64,000 nt of DNA from Bacillota bacterium (GTDB taxonomy: Bacteria; Bacillota; Sulfobacillia; Sulfobacillales; Sulfobacillaceae), in NCBI GenBank assembly GCA_026627385.1, contig JAPNUR010000006.1, positions 1-64,000 of the forward strand, in the 5' to 3' direction. The translations under genes were made by a program, and so were the position numbers. Numbering within the stretch: position 1 is the stretch's first letter; the number at the start of each line of letters is the position of its first letter. Below are positions 43,270-52,475 of this stretch, in pieces. The notes under the pieces were generated by a model. That model made no database searches. It had not been told where the DNA came from and was given only the letters and a program-made list of their open reading frames with translations.

Positions 43270-44320
43270 TGTGGATGCATTGGGTTCATGGGCGGTCGCG
43301 GACGAGCTGTTAGAAAGGGCCATTGATCGCGGTGTGATTCCCGGCGCAGCGGCCCGGGTGGGGGTTCGCGATACGGTTGTCTGGCAATTCGTCGGGGGTC
43401 AAGCGCTAACCCATGGGGGAACCCCGCGGCCCATGACGGGGGATACCTGGTTTGATCTCGCCTCGTTGACTAAGGTTATGGTGACGCTTCCCTCAGTCTT
43501 GATCTTGGCTCAAGAGGGGGAGCTGACGTTTAGCGACACCGTGCGCCACTTTTTTGCCGATTGGGACGCGCGGTGGGACCAGGTCACGTTGCAGCACCTT
43601 TTGACGCATACAGGAGGGTTGGCGCCCTTTCGCCCGTATCACGAAACCTTACAGGGGTCCGATGCGCTGTTGTGGGCTATTAGCCGGGAACCCTGGGAGG
43701 CGGCCCCCGGGAGTGTCGTGACCTATAGCGATCTCGGCTATATCATCTTAGGGGCGATTGTGGAGCGCGTAGCGGGGATGTCGTTGGCCGCGTTTGTGAA
43801 AGAACGGGTCTTTAACCCCCTGGGAATTCGGGAGGCAGATTACAACCCCTCTCAAGATGTCAGAGGCCGTTGTGCGGCGACGGAGGTTATCAATGGCCAG
43901 GCGTTGGTAGGGGTTGTGCATGATGAAAACGCGCGCGCCATGGGAGGGGTGGCAGGCCATGCAGGGCTTTTTGCCACGCTCGACGCGGTCAGCCGGTATG
44001 CAATGCTGTGGGCCGGCGGATCCTCCCCTGTCTTAGGGGAAACGGTGCGGCGCGCAGCCACGCGCTGTTACACAGCTCCATTAAGGGGGCAGCGCGGATG
44101 GGGATGGGCCTTGCGTTACGACAGCTATGACGTTGGCGGAGACTTTTGGCCCGCCACTGGCGCGGGTCACACGGGGTTTACGGGAACGTCGCTGCAATTT
44201 GACCCGGTAACCGGCATTTGGGCGGTGCTATTGACCAACCGCGTGCATTACGGACGCGCGACCAACATCAATCCGTTGAGGCGGGCTTTGCACAACGTGG
44301 TCATGAGCGTTCTTGGGTAG
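43262..44320 (+). CDS. Beta-lactamase-fold serine hydrolase (S12), AmiE-like
   Basis: 352 aa class C beta-lactamase/DD-peptidase fold. SxxK is SLTKV near residue 68, the Tyr motif YSDLG near 155, and the third motif HTGFTG near 303. No signal peptide is visible, so it is probably cytoplasmic. In Bacillus, AmiE (YbbE) of this fold removes peptides from MurNAc in the wall-recycling operon; genomic linkage to nagA and a GlcNAc kinase suggests a similar job here. An esterase or D-aminopeptidase is the alternative. Overlaps the kinase gene by 8 nt and ends at a terminator. Confidence 0.82.
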   Translation: MADVDALGSWAVADELLERAIDRGVIPGAAARVGVRDTVVWQFVGGQALTHGGTPRPMTGDTWFDLASLTKVMVTLPSVLILAQEGELTFSDTVRHFFADWDARWDQVTLQHLLTHTGGLAPFRPYHETLQGSDALLWAISREPWEAAPGSVVTYSDLGYIILGAIVERVAGMSLAAFVKERVFNPLGIREADYNPSQDVRGRCAATEVINGQALVGVVHDENARAMGGVAGHAGLFATLDAVSRYAMLWAGGSSPVLGETVRRAATRCYTAPLRGQRGWGWALRYDSYDVGGDFWPATGAGHTGFTGTSLQFDPVTGIWAVLLTNRVHYGRATNINPLRRALHNVVMSVLG

Positions 44321-44345
44321 GGCACTCCGCCAGGAGTGCCCACTT
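44320..44345 (+). terminator. Terminator of the nagA operon
   Basis: GGGCACTCC (44320-44328) pairs with GGAGTGCCC (44333-44341) around GCCA, followed by a short T tract. It also lies at the end of the convergent DsrE-like gene. Confidence 0.75.
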
Positions 44346-44348
44346 TCG

Positions 44349-44693
44349 TTACACCCCGATAATTTGATAGCCCTGGTCAACCAGTTCTACCAATACCTCG
44401 CCAGCTGGCCGCAACGCCACACCGGTGGCCTGCACAGCTGCTTCGTCAAGGCCCATTTGCTTGACATTGGCGGGACAAGCTTCCACTGTCACCGAAGCGG
44501 CTCTAAGATCTTTTAAGGCCTCTTGAATTTGCGGATTGTCGCTTGTCGAGAGCTGAACGCCTGGCCCAAAGAGGTAGACCTGAACATCTTTTTCATGCCG
44601 GACGGTGCGGAGACGTTCTGCCAAACGCAAACCCGAAAGCGCTTTCCCAGCCTGGTCTGGACCGGCGGTAATCCAAAATGCAATCTTTGCCAT
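44349..44693 (-). CDS. DsrE family protein
   Basis: 114 aa DsrE/DsrF-like fold. KIAFWITAGPDQAGKALSGLRL start, VYLFGPGVQLS near residue 40 and a single conserved Cys in VTVEACPANVKQMG near 72, the sulfur-carrying position. Family members handle persulfide transfer or peroxiredoxin-like roles in sulfur metabolism. No dsr genes are nearby. ATG 44693 follows AGGAGGAGT; longer in-frame starts are less likely. Confidence 0.82.
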   Translation of the reverse strand: MAKIAFWITAGPDQAGKALSGLRLAERLRTVRHEKDVQVYLFGPGVQLSTSDNPQIQEALKDLRAASVTVEACPANVKQMGLDEAAVQATGVALRPAGEVLVELVDQGYQIIGV

Positions 44694-44760
44694 ACTCCTC
44701 CTCCTTTGTGGTCGTGCATGTTCAGTATAACATGACCTCCTCATCACTTATGAGTGTGCG

Positions 44761-45012
44761 GTGGCTGTGAGCCCTCGCTTACAGGTGGGCAAGCCATTGG
44801 GCGAGAGGCTTCTGATCGCTTTCTCCATATGCGGGCCATGGTGCTTGCAGCAGTGTCCTGGTGGATCCCACACGCAGCAGGCTGCCATCGCTTTCCGGGG
44901 CGTCGAGCGTGTGATCAACATGATGCGGGCGATGTTCAACGTGAACCAACCATTCCCTTGTGTCCGGGAAACGGGGTTGTCTTACGATAATCTGGCGGTT
45001 AAAGAGGGATAG
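44761..45012 (+). pseudogene. Possible dicarboxylate-symporter C-terminal relic
   Basis: The frame includes FRGVERVINMMRAMFNVN, resembling the late signature of Na+/dicarboxylate (SDF) symporters, and ends shortly after. The preceding residues LIAFSICGPWCLQQCPGG do not match well and no upstream membrane segments exist. A weak assignment. Confidence 0.3.
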
Positions 45013-45497
45013 TCTCCTGGACATGCTACTCTGCCGGGATTCGGGCGGTGAGCGTCTCAGAACCGGGGAAGTTCACGTTGAGCACGGTTCCCGGGTAGAT
45101 GACTTCAATCACTGACTAATCCAGGTAATGGCTCACCTGTTGCGCCACGGACTTGTAGGGTAGCGCTCCCCCCCTCTGTTGGGGTTCGCATTAAAAAGAT
45201 CCGACAACCAATTCCAGTCTTTGGATCCGCCATGACAGTGGCAGGCACCCAGGTGCCTAGGAGGGTGGCACAGCGTCTGGAACCCCATCAGCATCAACTC
45301 CTTAGCCTTCGGTAAGATGTGCGAAGCACGTTCTGTCCCTGCTTCGTGCATCCCGACCGCAGGGTATTTCACGGATGGGCCCGGAAGATGCGGTCGGGAA
45401 GTCACTGAAAATCTCGCTGAGGGCTCACCACCCGACTTCGCAAGGCCTTCGCGGTCGTCGGTATTCTTGCTCTTGAAGTCTGACGGGACCCACCCGG
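45013..45497. other. Non-coding stretch with inverted repeats
   Basis: No convincing gene. On the minus strand 45133-45537 is open but shows no conserved motif. Inverted repeats include CCCGACCGCA (45352-45361) with TGCGGTCGGG (45389-45398), perfect over 10 bp, next to a GTGCGAAGCA / TGCTTCGTGC pair around 45320-45350. On the minus strand near 45150-45020 the frame reads SVAQQVSHYLD, a stop, then SVIEVIYPGTVLNVNF, probably a decayed gene end. Confidence 0.4.
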
Positions 45498-46250
45498 CTA
45501 CGCCTCGGGAGCAACCTGGGGCTTCAGCGCGTCGCACTGCGTGGGCCGGGCTTGCCGCAACGGCTCATAGCGCGCATCAGCCATAAACGCAGTCCAAAAC
45601 GCGGGATCACGACGCAAAGCGTCGCGAAGCCAGCCTAGGGCCGCCGTCCATTCCTGCTGCGTGGTATAGAAGTAGACCAAATCCGCCGCGGTCGCCACGT
45701 CGGCAGGAAACTGCCGCGCGGCCTCAAGGAAGGCGTGGGAGGCCTCCTCGATCCGGGACGCCTCCAGATACGCATAGCCTAGTGCGGTCCAGCCGTTATA
45801 TACGCGCGGATCCCGTTGCACTGCCTGCTCCAAAAGCGCAATTCGCTGAGCGACCGTCGGGGCAGTGTACGATGCGAGGACTTTTTGCAGCGCCTCTTGC
45901 TGCCGCACGACATCTGTCCGCCACGCGTCCCACGCCTGCTGCATGCGTTCGCTCACTAACCGTTCCACGCGGCGCGGCAGGTCTTGAGCGGAATACCACC
46001 CGTAAAGAGCAAAAGCAATGCCTCCCAAGGCTCCGGTGGCGGTGACGACAGTTAACAAGTAATCCACTGTTAAGGGAGAAACAGTCTTGACCGTGATTGC
46101 CATGATGCCGGCCACGGCTATGAGAACCAACACGATTGCCAGTCCGCTCAAGAGTGCTCGATGCACATGATGCGCCCCTTTTCTGACCACGAATTTCGCT
46201 GCCACGGTGAGGGATTCCTGCCACTCCCAACAATTTTGTCTCCAGTACAT
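45498..46250 (-). CDS. Membrane-anchored TPR-containing protein
   Basis: About 250 aa. Two N-terminal transmembrane segments (LLSGLAIVLVLIAVAGIMAI and YLLTVVTATGALGGIAFALY), then a basic helix, then TPR-like repeats including RIALLEQAVQRDPRVYNGWT and ALGYAYLEASRIEEASHAF, ending with LRDALRRDPAFWTAFM. ATG 46250 follows AGGAG with 9 nt spacing; longer in-frame starts contain a Pro/Arg-rich segment of no likely value. It may organise a membrane complex. Function unknown. Confidence 0.7.
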   Translation of the reverse strand: MYWRQNCWEWQESLTVAAKFVVRKGAHHVHRALLSGLAIVLVLIAVAGIMAITVKTVSPLTVDYLLTVVTATGALGGIAFALYGWYSAQDLPRRVERLVSERMQQAWDAWRTDVVRQQEALQKVLASYTAPTVAQRIALLEQAVQRDPRVYNGWTALGYAYLEASRIEEASHAFLEAARQFPADVATAADLVYFYTTQQEWTAALGWLRDALRRDPAFWTAFMADARYEPLRQARPTQCDALKPQVAPEA

Positions 46251-46269
46251 TGCGTTATCTCCTATTCCG

Positions 46270-46700
46270 AGGGCTGATCGATGGCGCCCACTGAATTTGG
46301 GAGGAGGCACCGACGCATTTCGGTGGCGCGGGCATAGCGGTGATCGAGATGGTGGACTTTTATCATGCCGCCGCCCATGTCTTGACGGTCGCCCAGGCCT
46401 TGTATTCCGTAAACGAGGCAGGATCGGCGGCCTGGGCCGCACCGCTGGGGATGGCGTGACGAGAGCCGGGGCAGGTGGCCTCCCAGCCGGGTTAACTACC
46501 GTATTTCCCGACGATCAGGAGGTGGTGGCGGTGTCGAGCGCGGTTATTTCACCTATTATGCCACCCGGACGGATGCCCCCGACCTGCTTGAAAGGCTCCC
46601 CATTGCACGCTTGGCACCGTTCGGGGCGCTGGGCCGTGCCCTGGGCGATTTACTCGCTCGTCCGACACGTGCTGTCCATACGACGTTGTGCGGCTTGATC
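46270..46700 (+). pseudogene. Transposase remnant (ISKra4/ISLre2-like)
   Basis: After the TPR gene the plus strand reads DGAH, a TGA at 46292-46294, IWEEAPTHFG and VEMVDFYHAAAHVLTVAQAL. This matches the DGA-WIW ... VDFYHA-EHL region of ISKra4-like transposases, with TGA replacing the Trp codon. A later frame, GYFTYYATRTDAPDLLERLP, resembles the C-terminal helix. Multiple stops and frameshifts make it inactive. No terminal repeats identified. Confidence 0.5.
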
Positions 46701-46821
46701 ACAATTTTGAGGTACACCCTTTACGCACCATGGCCCTGGACATTGTTGGATGAAAAGTGCTATGATCCGTCAATAAACATTCTAGTAAAATTTGTACAAC
46801 CGAATGGGGCAGACGTTGATC

Positions 46822-48096
46822 ATGACGGACGGGTCTCAGCCGACGCATGTGTTTGATTGGGACTTTCGGGATGCCGATACGAAGGAGGGTACGCATGTTA
46901 TCCATTCGTATCCCGCCATGATGATTCCGCAGGTGGCTCGCCACCTGATTGCTCTGTTGCGTCGTTTGCATCCAGAGTCCCAGACCTTATTGGATCCGTT
47001 TTGTGGAGCTGGAACGGTTTTGGTGGAGGCGGCACGGCAGAACCTCGAAGCGTGGGGTAATGATCTTAATCCGTTGGCTTTACGCATTTCTAAGGCGCGC
47101 ACAACGCCAATTGACGATAACCGGTTGCGGTCTCAGTTGAGCGCACTGAGCTGTCGTCTAACTCCTTTAGCCTTGGCTGCGTGGAAGGGACCAATTCCAG
47201 TATTTCCGGGTCGGGACTTTTGGTTTAAGCCTGAAGTTGCTCAAGCTTTGGCCTTTGTCGCCGCACAAATTCGCGAGGTTGCCGATGCGGACGTGCGCGA
47301 TTTGGCATGGATTGCTTTCAGTGAAACGGTGCGCTGGGTGTCCAACACGCGCAACGGTGAATTTAAGCTGTATCGACTACCGTCAGATAAATTAGCGGTG
47401 TGGAACCCGGATGTACTCGCCCTGTATCGCGGCCTTTTGGCCCGGTATTCTGAAGGCCTAAGGACCTTCAATCCGGAGCTTCGACAGGCTCCGGTCGCCC
47501 CCCGTATTGTGTCAGGGGATGCTTGCGAGTTGTCTGAGGTGCCGGATCGATATTTTGATTTGATGGTCACCTCGCCGCCCTACGGAGATTCACGCACGAC
47601 TGTGGCCTATGGACAGTTTTCACGGTTATCCCTGGAATGGTTGGGAGCGCCATCGGCGGATGCCCGCGCCATTGATCAGCGTCTTCTGGGCGGGAAAGCC
47701 GTGCCTATGCCTGTAAACGCGTTACCGTCACCGACGTTGCAGGTGTCCCTCGCCCAGATTGCGCAAAAAGATGGACGACGAGCGCGCGAGGTTGAGGCAT
47801 TTTATTACGACTTGGATCGAGCGATTGCTGCTATTACTCGAAAACTCAAACCAGGGGCTCTTTGTGCCTGGGTTGTGGCAAACCGGACTGTCAAACGTGT
47901 GGTATTGCCAACGGATCGGATCATTGCCGAGTTATCCAGCACGCGACAGTTCTCTGTGGTGGACAACCTAACCCGGAACATCCCCAATAAGCGCATGCCC
48001 TTAGCGAACAGCCCGAGCAATATTGCTGGAGACACGGGTGCGACAATGACGCGGGAGCATCTGCTTATCCTTCGGTACAACGGGGGCCGGCAATGA
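46822..48096 (+). CDS. DNA methyltransferase (TSPPY class)
   Basis: About 424 aa. AdoMet-binding motif LLDPFCGAGTVLVEAARQ (near residue 56) precedes the catalytic motif MVTSPPYGDSRTT (near 249), the SPPY form being typical of N4-cytosine methylation. Both motifs and the C-terminal REHLLILRY are intact. ATG 46822 is used; ATG 46804 or TTG 46792 are possible. TGCTATGAT near 46760 may be an extended -10. The downstream nuclease gene overlaps by ATGA, so together they look like a type II restriction-modification pair. Recognition sequence cannot be deduced. Confidence 0.85.
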   Translation: MTDGSQPTHVFDWDFRDADTKEGTHVIHSYPAMMIPQVARHLIALLRRLHPESQTLLDPFCGAGTVLVEAARQNLEAWGNDLNPLALRISKARTTPIDDNRLRSQLSALSCRLTPLALAAWKGPIPVFPGRDFWFKPEVAQALAFVAAQIREVADADVRDLAWIAFSETVRWVSNTRNGEFKLYRLPSDKLAVWNPDVLALYRGLLARYSEGLRTFNPELRQAPVAPRIVSGDACELSEVPDRYFDLMVTSPPYGDSRTTVAYGQFSRLSLEWLGAPSADARAIDQRLLGGKAVPMPVNALPSPTLQVSLAQIAQKDGRRAREVEAFYYDLDRAIAAITRKLKPGALCAWVVANRTVKRVVLPTDRIIAELSSTRQFSVVDNLTRNIPNKRMPLANSPSNIAGDTGATMTREHLLILRYNGGRQ

Positions 48097-49103
48097 CGCC
48101 ATGTTTGTGTTCGCGCCCTGGTAACTTGTCTCCCGAACAACTTGGCGAGGGGTTGCGTCCAACCGATCCCTCGCCTGCCTTATCTCGGGCGTTGGCGGAT
48201 CTCCCGCGTTCGCGTCGCTCACGAATCCTTCAGGCTTGCGCTACCTTGCATCAGGCGTTGGTGACTCGTCCGGCGGAGCGGTGGGATTGACTCTATCGTG
48301 AATGGGTGATCGGTGACGCCCGACGGGAGACGTCCATATCAACGTTTTTGCGGCTGTATCCGTGTTGGTTTTCCATTCAAGCAGATGTCTTGCCCAAAGC
48401 ACAGGTGTTGTTGGCGGCTTGTGAGGCCGTGTTTCAATCCATTACTGCGGAAACTGTCGAAGCCTGTCAACGATGGTGCATGGATACTGCAAATGCCCAA
48501 CAGCTGCGATGGTTTCAGCGTCACGTGGAGTCCTGGATCCCTCCTGCCGGCAGTGCCTGGGATGCTGACACGCGAGATCGTCTGGTACATGACTTGATTA
48601 GTGATTTTCCGAAACAAGTGCAACAAGCTAGCAACCAGCGCGTTTCAACGGCCGGGCAGGTTCATCAATGGTTGATGGTCCATGTATTGGAATCGTTGGG
48701 ATGGACAAACGGGGTGGAATTTACCCATCTCGGGTCCCGACGGCAAGCAGATTTACGTATCTACGGTCCCGACCATCGAGTGTGCCTGGTGGAGGTCAAA
48801 TCGCTTAATGCCCGGGAGCGCCTGACAAATTCCTTGGCTCAAGACACTCGCGGACATGACACGGTTGTTGGGGTGGGTTTTTTTCACGATGCCACCGAAT
48901 TTAATAGCGATACAACTGAAGCTTTGATCCGAACGGGAGCGTTGGCCGTTTATCTTCCGAAGACCACATGGGCACAGCTACCCGATTCCCAACGATTGGC
49001 TACAAATGTGGGGCAACAACGGTTTTACCGGCCAATTCGACAGTTTGCCGCGGATATGACACACTTTCGGATGGCCGGGCGTTTGGCTCCGTTTACTGAT
49101 TAA
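48093..49103 (+). pseudogene. Restriction endonuclease gene with in-frame TGA
   Basis: Begins at ATG 48093, overlapping the methyltransferase stop, and runs in one frame to 49103 apart from TGA at 48288-48290 (codon 66). Sense resumes as LYREWVIGDARRETSIS. The rest, about 265 aa, carries a PD-(D/E)xK-like core: ADLRIYG (near full-length residue 219) and LVEVKSLNARERL (near 233). The stop probably replaces a Trp (TGG to TGA) or another codon, so the nuclease should be truncated. Restart at GTG 48306 lacks a ribosome-binding site. The protein is not otherwise recognised. Confidence 0.65.
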
Positions 49104-49632
49104 ACGTTTCCCCTTTGATTGTGAACGCCCAATATGCTTTTACCCACAAAGATCGACCCGGCTCTGTCGCGAAAACCAAGCACTAGGGATCGCGACCTTG
49201 CGGGTGCCTGGAATCCAAGCGAATCCGCCTTTAGCCGAAGCGGTGGTCGATCAAGGGTTCGGCCAATTTTGAGATCATAGGCTGACCGATACGGGGCACG
49301 CCGGGCTCAGGCGGCCGGTGGTGTCCCGGTAGCAAGCTGCGCTCAATACTGCACCGGAGGTGAGTGAAGAGGACTTAGCCTGAAAAGATTCGGGTACCAA
49401 CATGCCCTGCCCGCACTAGTCCACAAGCGGTCGCGCGGGCGGGAACGTCGACGGCGGTTGCGGCGATGGGCGTAATCGGCGGGAACGTCACGCCTGTCAG
49501 GCACGAGGCACCCCCTGATACATCAGGGATCTAAGGGAAGAACGAAGTCGTGATCATAATTGATCATGACGTGATAGCAGTTAAGAGAGAGCTGCTTACC
49601 TTGACGGCCGCGGGCGCCATGGTGATACGTGC
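49104..49632. other. Degenerate region, possible TnpB-type relic
   Basis: No intact gene. The plus strand frame around 49200-49260 reads ANPPLAEAVVDQGFGQF, resembling a piece of IS605-type TnpB, and 49440-49540 reads TAVAAMGVIGGNVTPVRHEA like a TnpB tail; both are broken by stops. Weak identification. The Rsm22 gene ends at 49633. Confidence 0.3.
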
Positions 49633-50583
49633 TCAACTGTGCGGAGGCCAAGCATCACCCCAAGAGGCTTTACGGGCTTGACGAAAACGTTCGCCTTCGC
49701 GTCTTGCCACCGTGATTTGGCGTAATCCCTCCGTGGTGCAGAGGGTTAGCTGGATATGGCCCGGTTGATGCCAGGGGTGTCGGATGATCCGGGCTGTGGC
49801 GGGGTCGAGGGGATGCCGGCTCGCGACGATATAGGCATACTTTTCATCTTCGAACGGGGCGTCTCCTCCCTTGAGCTGGCGATGCCACTTTGAGCGGGGT
49901 ACGCGGACGCTAAAATGGCACCAGTCGTGAGGCGGCATGGGGCATGCTGCTGCGTGCGGACAGGGCGCGACGATAGTGGCGCCCTGTTGGATAAGCTGTT
50001 GACGGCAGTGGCGAATGCGCTTAAATCCCTCGGGCGTGCCGGGTTCGACGACTACCAGGAACTGTGTCGCGTGCTCCCAGAGGGCCGTCAGTACCGCATC
50101 GCGGTTCTCAGGCGGGAGTTCGCCCAGGACGTACGATGCCACGACTAAATCATGTGGCGTTAGCACCATGGACGGCCGCAGGCGATCATCTCGCCAATGC
50201 ACCTTTAGAGGCAGGGACGCGGTGAGGCGATGACCGAGATGACGCATCACGGCATCAGGCTCTAATGCTGTGACAGTTCTCAGAGACAAAAAGACTTCGC
50301 TAGCCGCTAGTACGGCAGTGCCGGGGCCCGCTCCTGCATCGAAGAGCGACGTGGGGTGTCGTGCGTCTTTCGCCGCCATGCGGTGGAAAATCGCCAGCAA
50401 CGCATGGTAAGTGGCAGGCATGCGCGTGAGCACGTAGGCTAGGCCCATTTCCCGCGTCATCGTCGGCCGCGGGGTCTCTTGGCGGTAATTCTGACTAAGC
50501 TGCTGGGCCGCGTGGCGCAAAGTGGCGAATGGTGTGTGGGTGACATCGGGTTCGATGGTCTTAAGCACGTTGTCCCACGCCAT
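49633..50583 (-). CDS. Rsm22-like rRNA methyltransferase family protein
   Basis: 316 aa. SAM-binding motif FDAGAGPGTAVLAA near residue 90, then VASYVLGELP, VVVEPGTPEGFKRI near 175 and a Cys cluster APCPHAAACPMPPHDWCHFS near 210 that fits an iron-sulfur or zinc site reported for Rsm22 proteins. Mitochondrial homologues act in small-subunit assembly. It follows the two ABC transporter genes on the same strand with a 2-nt gap, so is probably co-transcribed. Confidence 0.85.
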   Translation of the reverse strand: MAWDNVLKTIEPDVTHTPFATLRHAAQQLSQNYRQETPRPTMTREMGLAYVLTRMPATYHALLAIFHRMAAKDARHPTSLFDAGAGPGTAVLAASEVFLSLRTVTALEPDAVMRHLGHRLTASLPLKVHWRDDRLRPSMVLTPHDLVVASYVLGELPPENRDAVLTALWEHATQFLVVVEPGTPEGFKRIRHCRQQLIQQGATIVAPCPHAAACPMPPHDWCHFSVRVPRSKWHRQLKGGDAPFEDEKYAYIVASRHPLDPATARIIRHPWHQPGHIQLTLCTTEGLRQITVARREGERFRQARKASWGDAWPPHS

Positions 50584-50585
50584 GA

Positions 50586-52475
50586 TTACACCACTGCCTT
50601 TTGGAACTGGCTTTGGTAAAGGTCGTAATAGAACCCGTGAGCGGCTAATAGGTCGGGGTGCGTTCCTTGTTCGACAATCCGTCCCTGATTCATGACCAAA
50701 ATCCAGTCGGCTTCGCGAATCGTCGACAAACGGTGGGCAATCACAAAGCTTGTGCGCCCCTGCATCAGGCTTCGCATGGCTGCTTGAATGGCGATTTCCG
50801 TGCGGGTATCGACGTTGGAGGTAGCCTCGTCCAAGATTAATATGGGCGGATCAGCCAAAAACGCCCGGGCAATGGTGATTAACTGGCGTTGGCCCTGCGA
50901 GATGTTGGAGGCCTCTTCGTTCAGTACAGTGTGGTAGCCATCGGGCAATGTGCGGATGAAGTGATCCGCGTGGGCGGATTGTGCCGCCCGGACAATGTCG
51001 GCTTCAGTGGCGTTTGGTCGGCCGTAGGCAATGTTGTCGCGAATGGTGCCATGAAAGAGCCAGGTGTCTTGGAGCACCATGCCAAATTTTTGCCGTAGCG
51101 TATCACGCGGCATCTCGCGGATGTCTTGGCCATCGATAGTGATGGCGCCGCGATCGACGTCGTAAAAACGCATGAGTAAATTGACGAGTGTGGTTTTGCC
51201 GGCCCCCGTGGGGCCCACGATGGCGATGGTGGATCCCGGTTTGACGTCGATGCTGAAGTCCTCAATTAGCGGTTTGTCTGGCGTGTAGCGAAAGCTCACC
51301 CGATCAAAGCGCACGTGGCCCAACGTGGGTGACGCAGGGACAGTCTCGGCAAGGTCTGCCGGCTCTTCCGGTTCATCGAGGATTTCAAAAATGCGCTCTG
51401 AGGAGGCTAACGCAGACTGGATCGTATTGGAGATGCTGGCCAATTGGGTAATAGGCTGAGAGAACTGCCGCGCGTACTGGATAAACGCTTGAATGTCCCC
51501 AATTTGAATGGCTCGGCGGGTAACCAAGACACCGCCCAAGACACTCACCAGGACATAGCCGAAGTTTCCAATCACATTCATGAGTGGGAAAATGATACCG
51601 GTGACAAACTGGGCCTTCCAGCTTGAGACGTACAACCGTTCGTTGATGGCCTCAAAATGCTCGATCGCCCGTTCTTCGTGACCGTACGCCTTAATGATCG
51701 GATGCCCGGTGTACATTTCTTCAACATGCCCATTGATTTCGCCCAGCTGGCGCTGGCGGGTCAGAAAATACCGCTGCGAACGGCGGGCAATCACGGTCGT
51801 CAGGATGAAACTCAGGGGCAGGGTAATGGCCACTGCCAGGGTCATCAACGGACTAATCGTTAACATCATCACGGTGACGCCAACAAACGTGACAATGGCA
51901 GTAATCAGCTGGGTCAGGCTTTGTTGCAACGTGCTGCTAATGTTGTCAAAGTCATTGACAAAGCGGCTCAACACTTCCCCATGGGGATGGTTATCAAAAA
52001 AGCGCATCGGCAACCGGTTAAGCTTTTCCATTAACTGCTCGCGCAAGTGAAAGACCATGCGCTGGGCCACGCCCGCCATGACATATTGTTGCAAGTAGCT
52101 AAAACCGGAGCTAATCAGGTACAAGAAGGCAAGAAAGGCGAGGTCGCGCAAGATCGCCGTAAAATCAATGTGTGCGCCTGGCATATGGCGCAATTTGGCG
52201 ATGAAGCCTTCGAACAAGACGGTGGTGGCGTCGCCCAGAATTTTGGGACTCCAGATGGTAAAGATGGTGCTTAAAATGGCTGCAAAAAATACCACAGTAA
52301 TGCGCGCCCGGTAGGGGCGAAATTGTTGAAGCAGGCGGACGGCAGTGCTCCGGGGATTTTTGGCCTTTTCCACCGGCATCGCAAATCCCGGGCCCCCACG
52401 ACCAAACCCCATGGGCCCCGGGCGCCGGCCCCACGGCGGGTTTTGTTGAGAAGAGCGGTCCTGATTGGTACTCAT
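50586..52475 (-). CDS. ABC exporter half-transporter, consensus ATPase site
   Basis: 629 aa membrane-ATPase fusion of the type I exporter class. A Gly/Pro-rich cytoplasmic N-terminus (WGRRPGPMGFGRGGPGF) precedes six transmembrane segments (residues about 60-330). The ATPase domain has Walker A GPTGAGKTTLVNLL, signature ISQGQRQ in place of LSGGQ, Walker B ILILDEATSNVD with catalytic Glu, and the H-loop AHRLST. It overlaps the upstream partner by ATGA, indicating a heterodimer like BmrC/BmrD or TM287/288. Exports drugs or lipids; the substrate is unknown. Confidence 0.93.
   Translation of the reverse strand: MSTNQDRSSQQNPPWGRRPGPMGFGRGGPGFAMPVEKAKNPRSTAVRLLQQFRPYRARITVVFFAAILSTIFTIWSPKILGDATTVLFEGFIAKLRHMPGAHIDFTAILRDLAFLAFLYLISSGFSYLQQYVMAGVAQRMVFHLREQLMEKLNRLPMRFFDNHPHGEVLSRFVNDFDNISSTLQQSLTQLITAIVTFVGVTVMMLTISPLMTLAVAITLPLSFILTTVIARRSQRYFLTRQRQLGEINGHVEEMYTGHPIIKAYGHEERAIEHFEAINERLYVSSWKAQFVTGIIFPLMNVIGNFGYVLVSVLGGVLVTRRAIQIGDIQAFIQYARQFSQPITQLASISNTIQSALASSERIFEILDEPEEPADLAETVPASPTLGHVRFDRVSFRYTPDKPLIEDFSIDVKPGSTIAIVGPTGAGKTTLVNLLMRFYDVDRGAITIDGQDIREMPRDTLRQKFGMVLQDTWLFHGTIRDNIAYGRPNATEADIVRAAQSAHADHFIRTLPDGYHTVLNEEASNISQGQRQLITIARAFLADPPILILDEATSNVDTRTEIAIQAAMRSLMQGRTSFVIAHRLSTIREADWILVMNQGRIVEQGTHPDLLAAHGFYYDLYQSQFQKAVV

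Noticed and set aside
45133-45537. Minus-strand open frame of about 134 codons
   Set aside because: No conserved motif, high Pro/Arg/Ser content, and overlaps the end of the TPR gene; inverted repeats explain its composition better.
46207-46698. Plus-strand open frame upstream of the methyltransferase
   Set aside because: The true similarity (transposase relic) is in another frame; this frame shows none.
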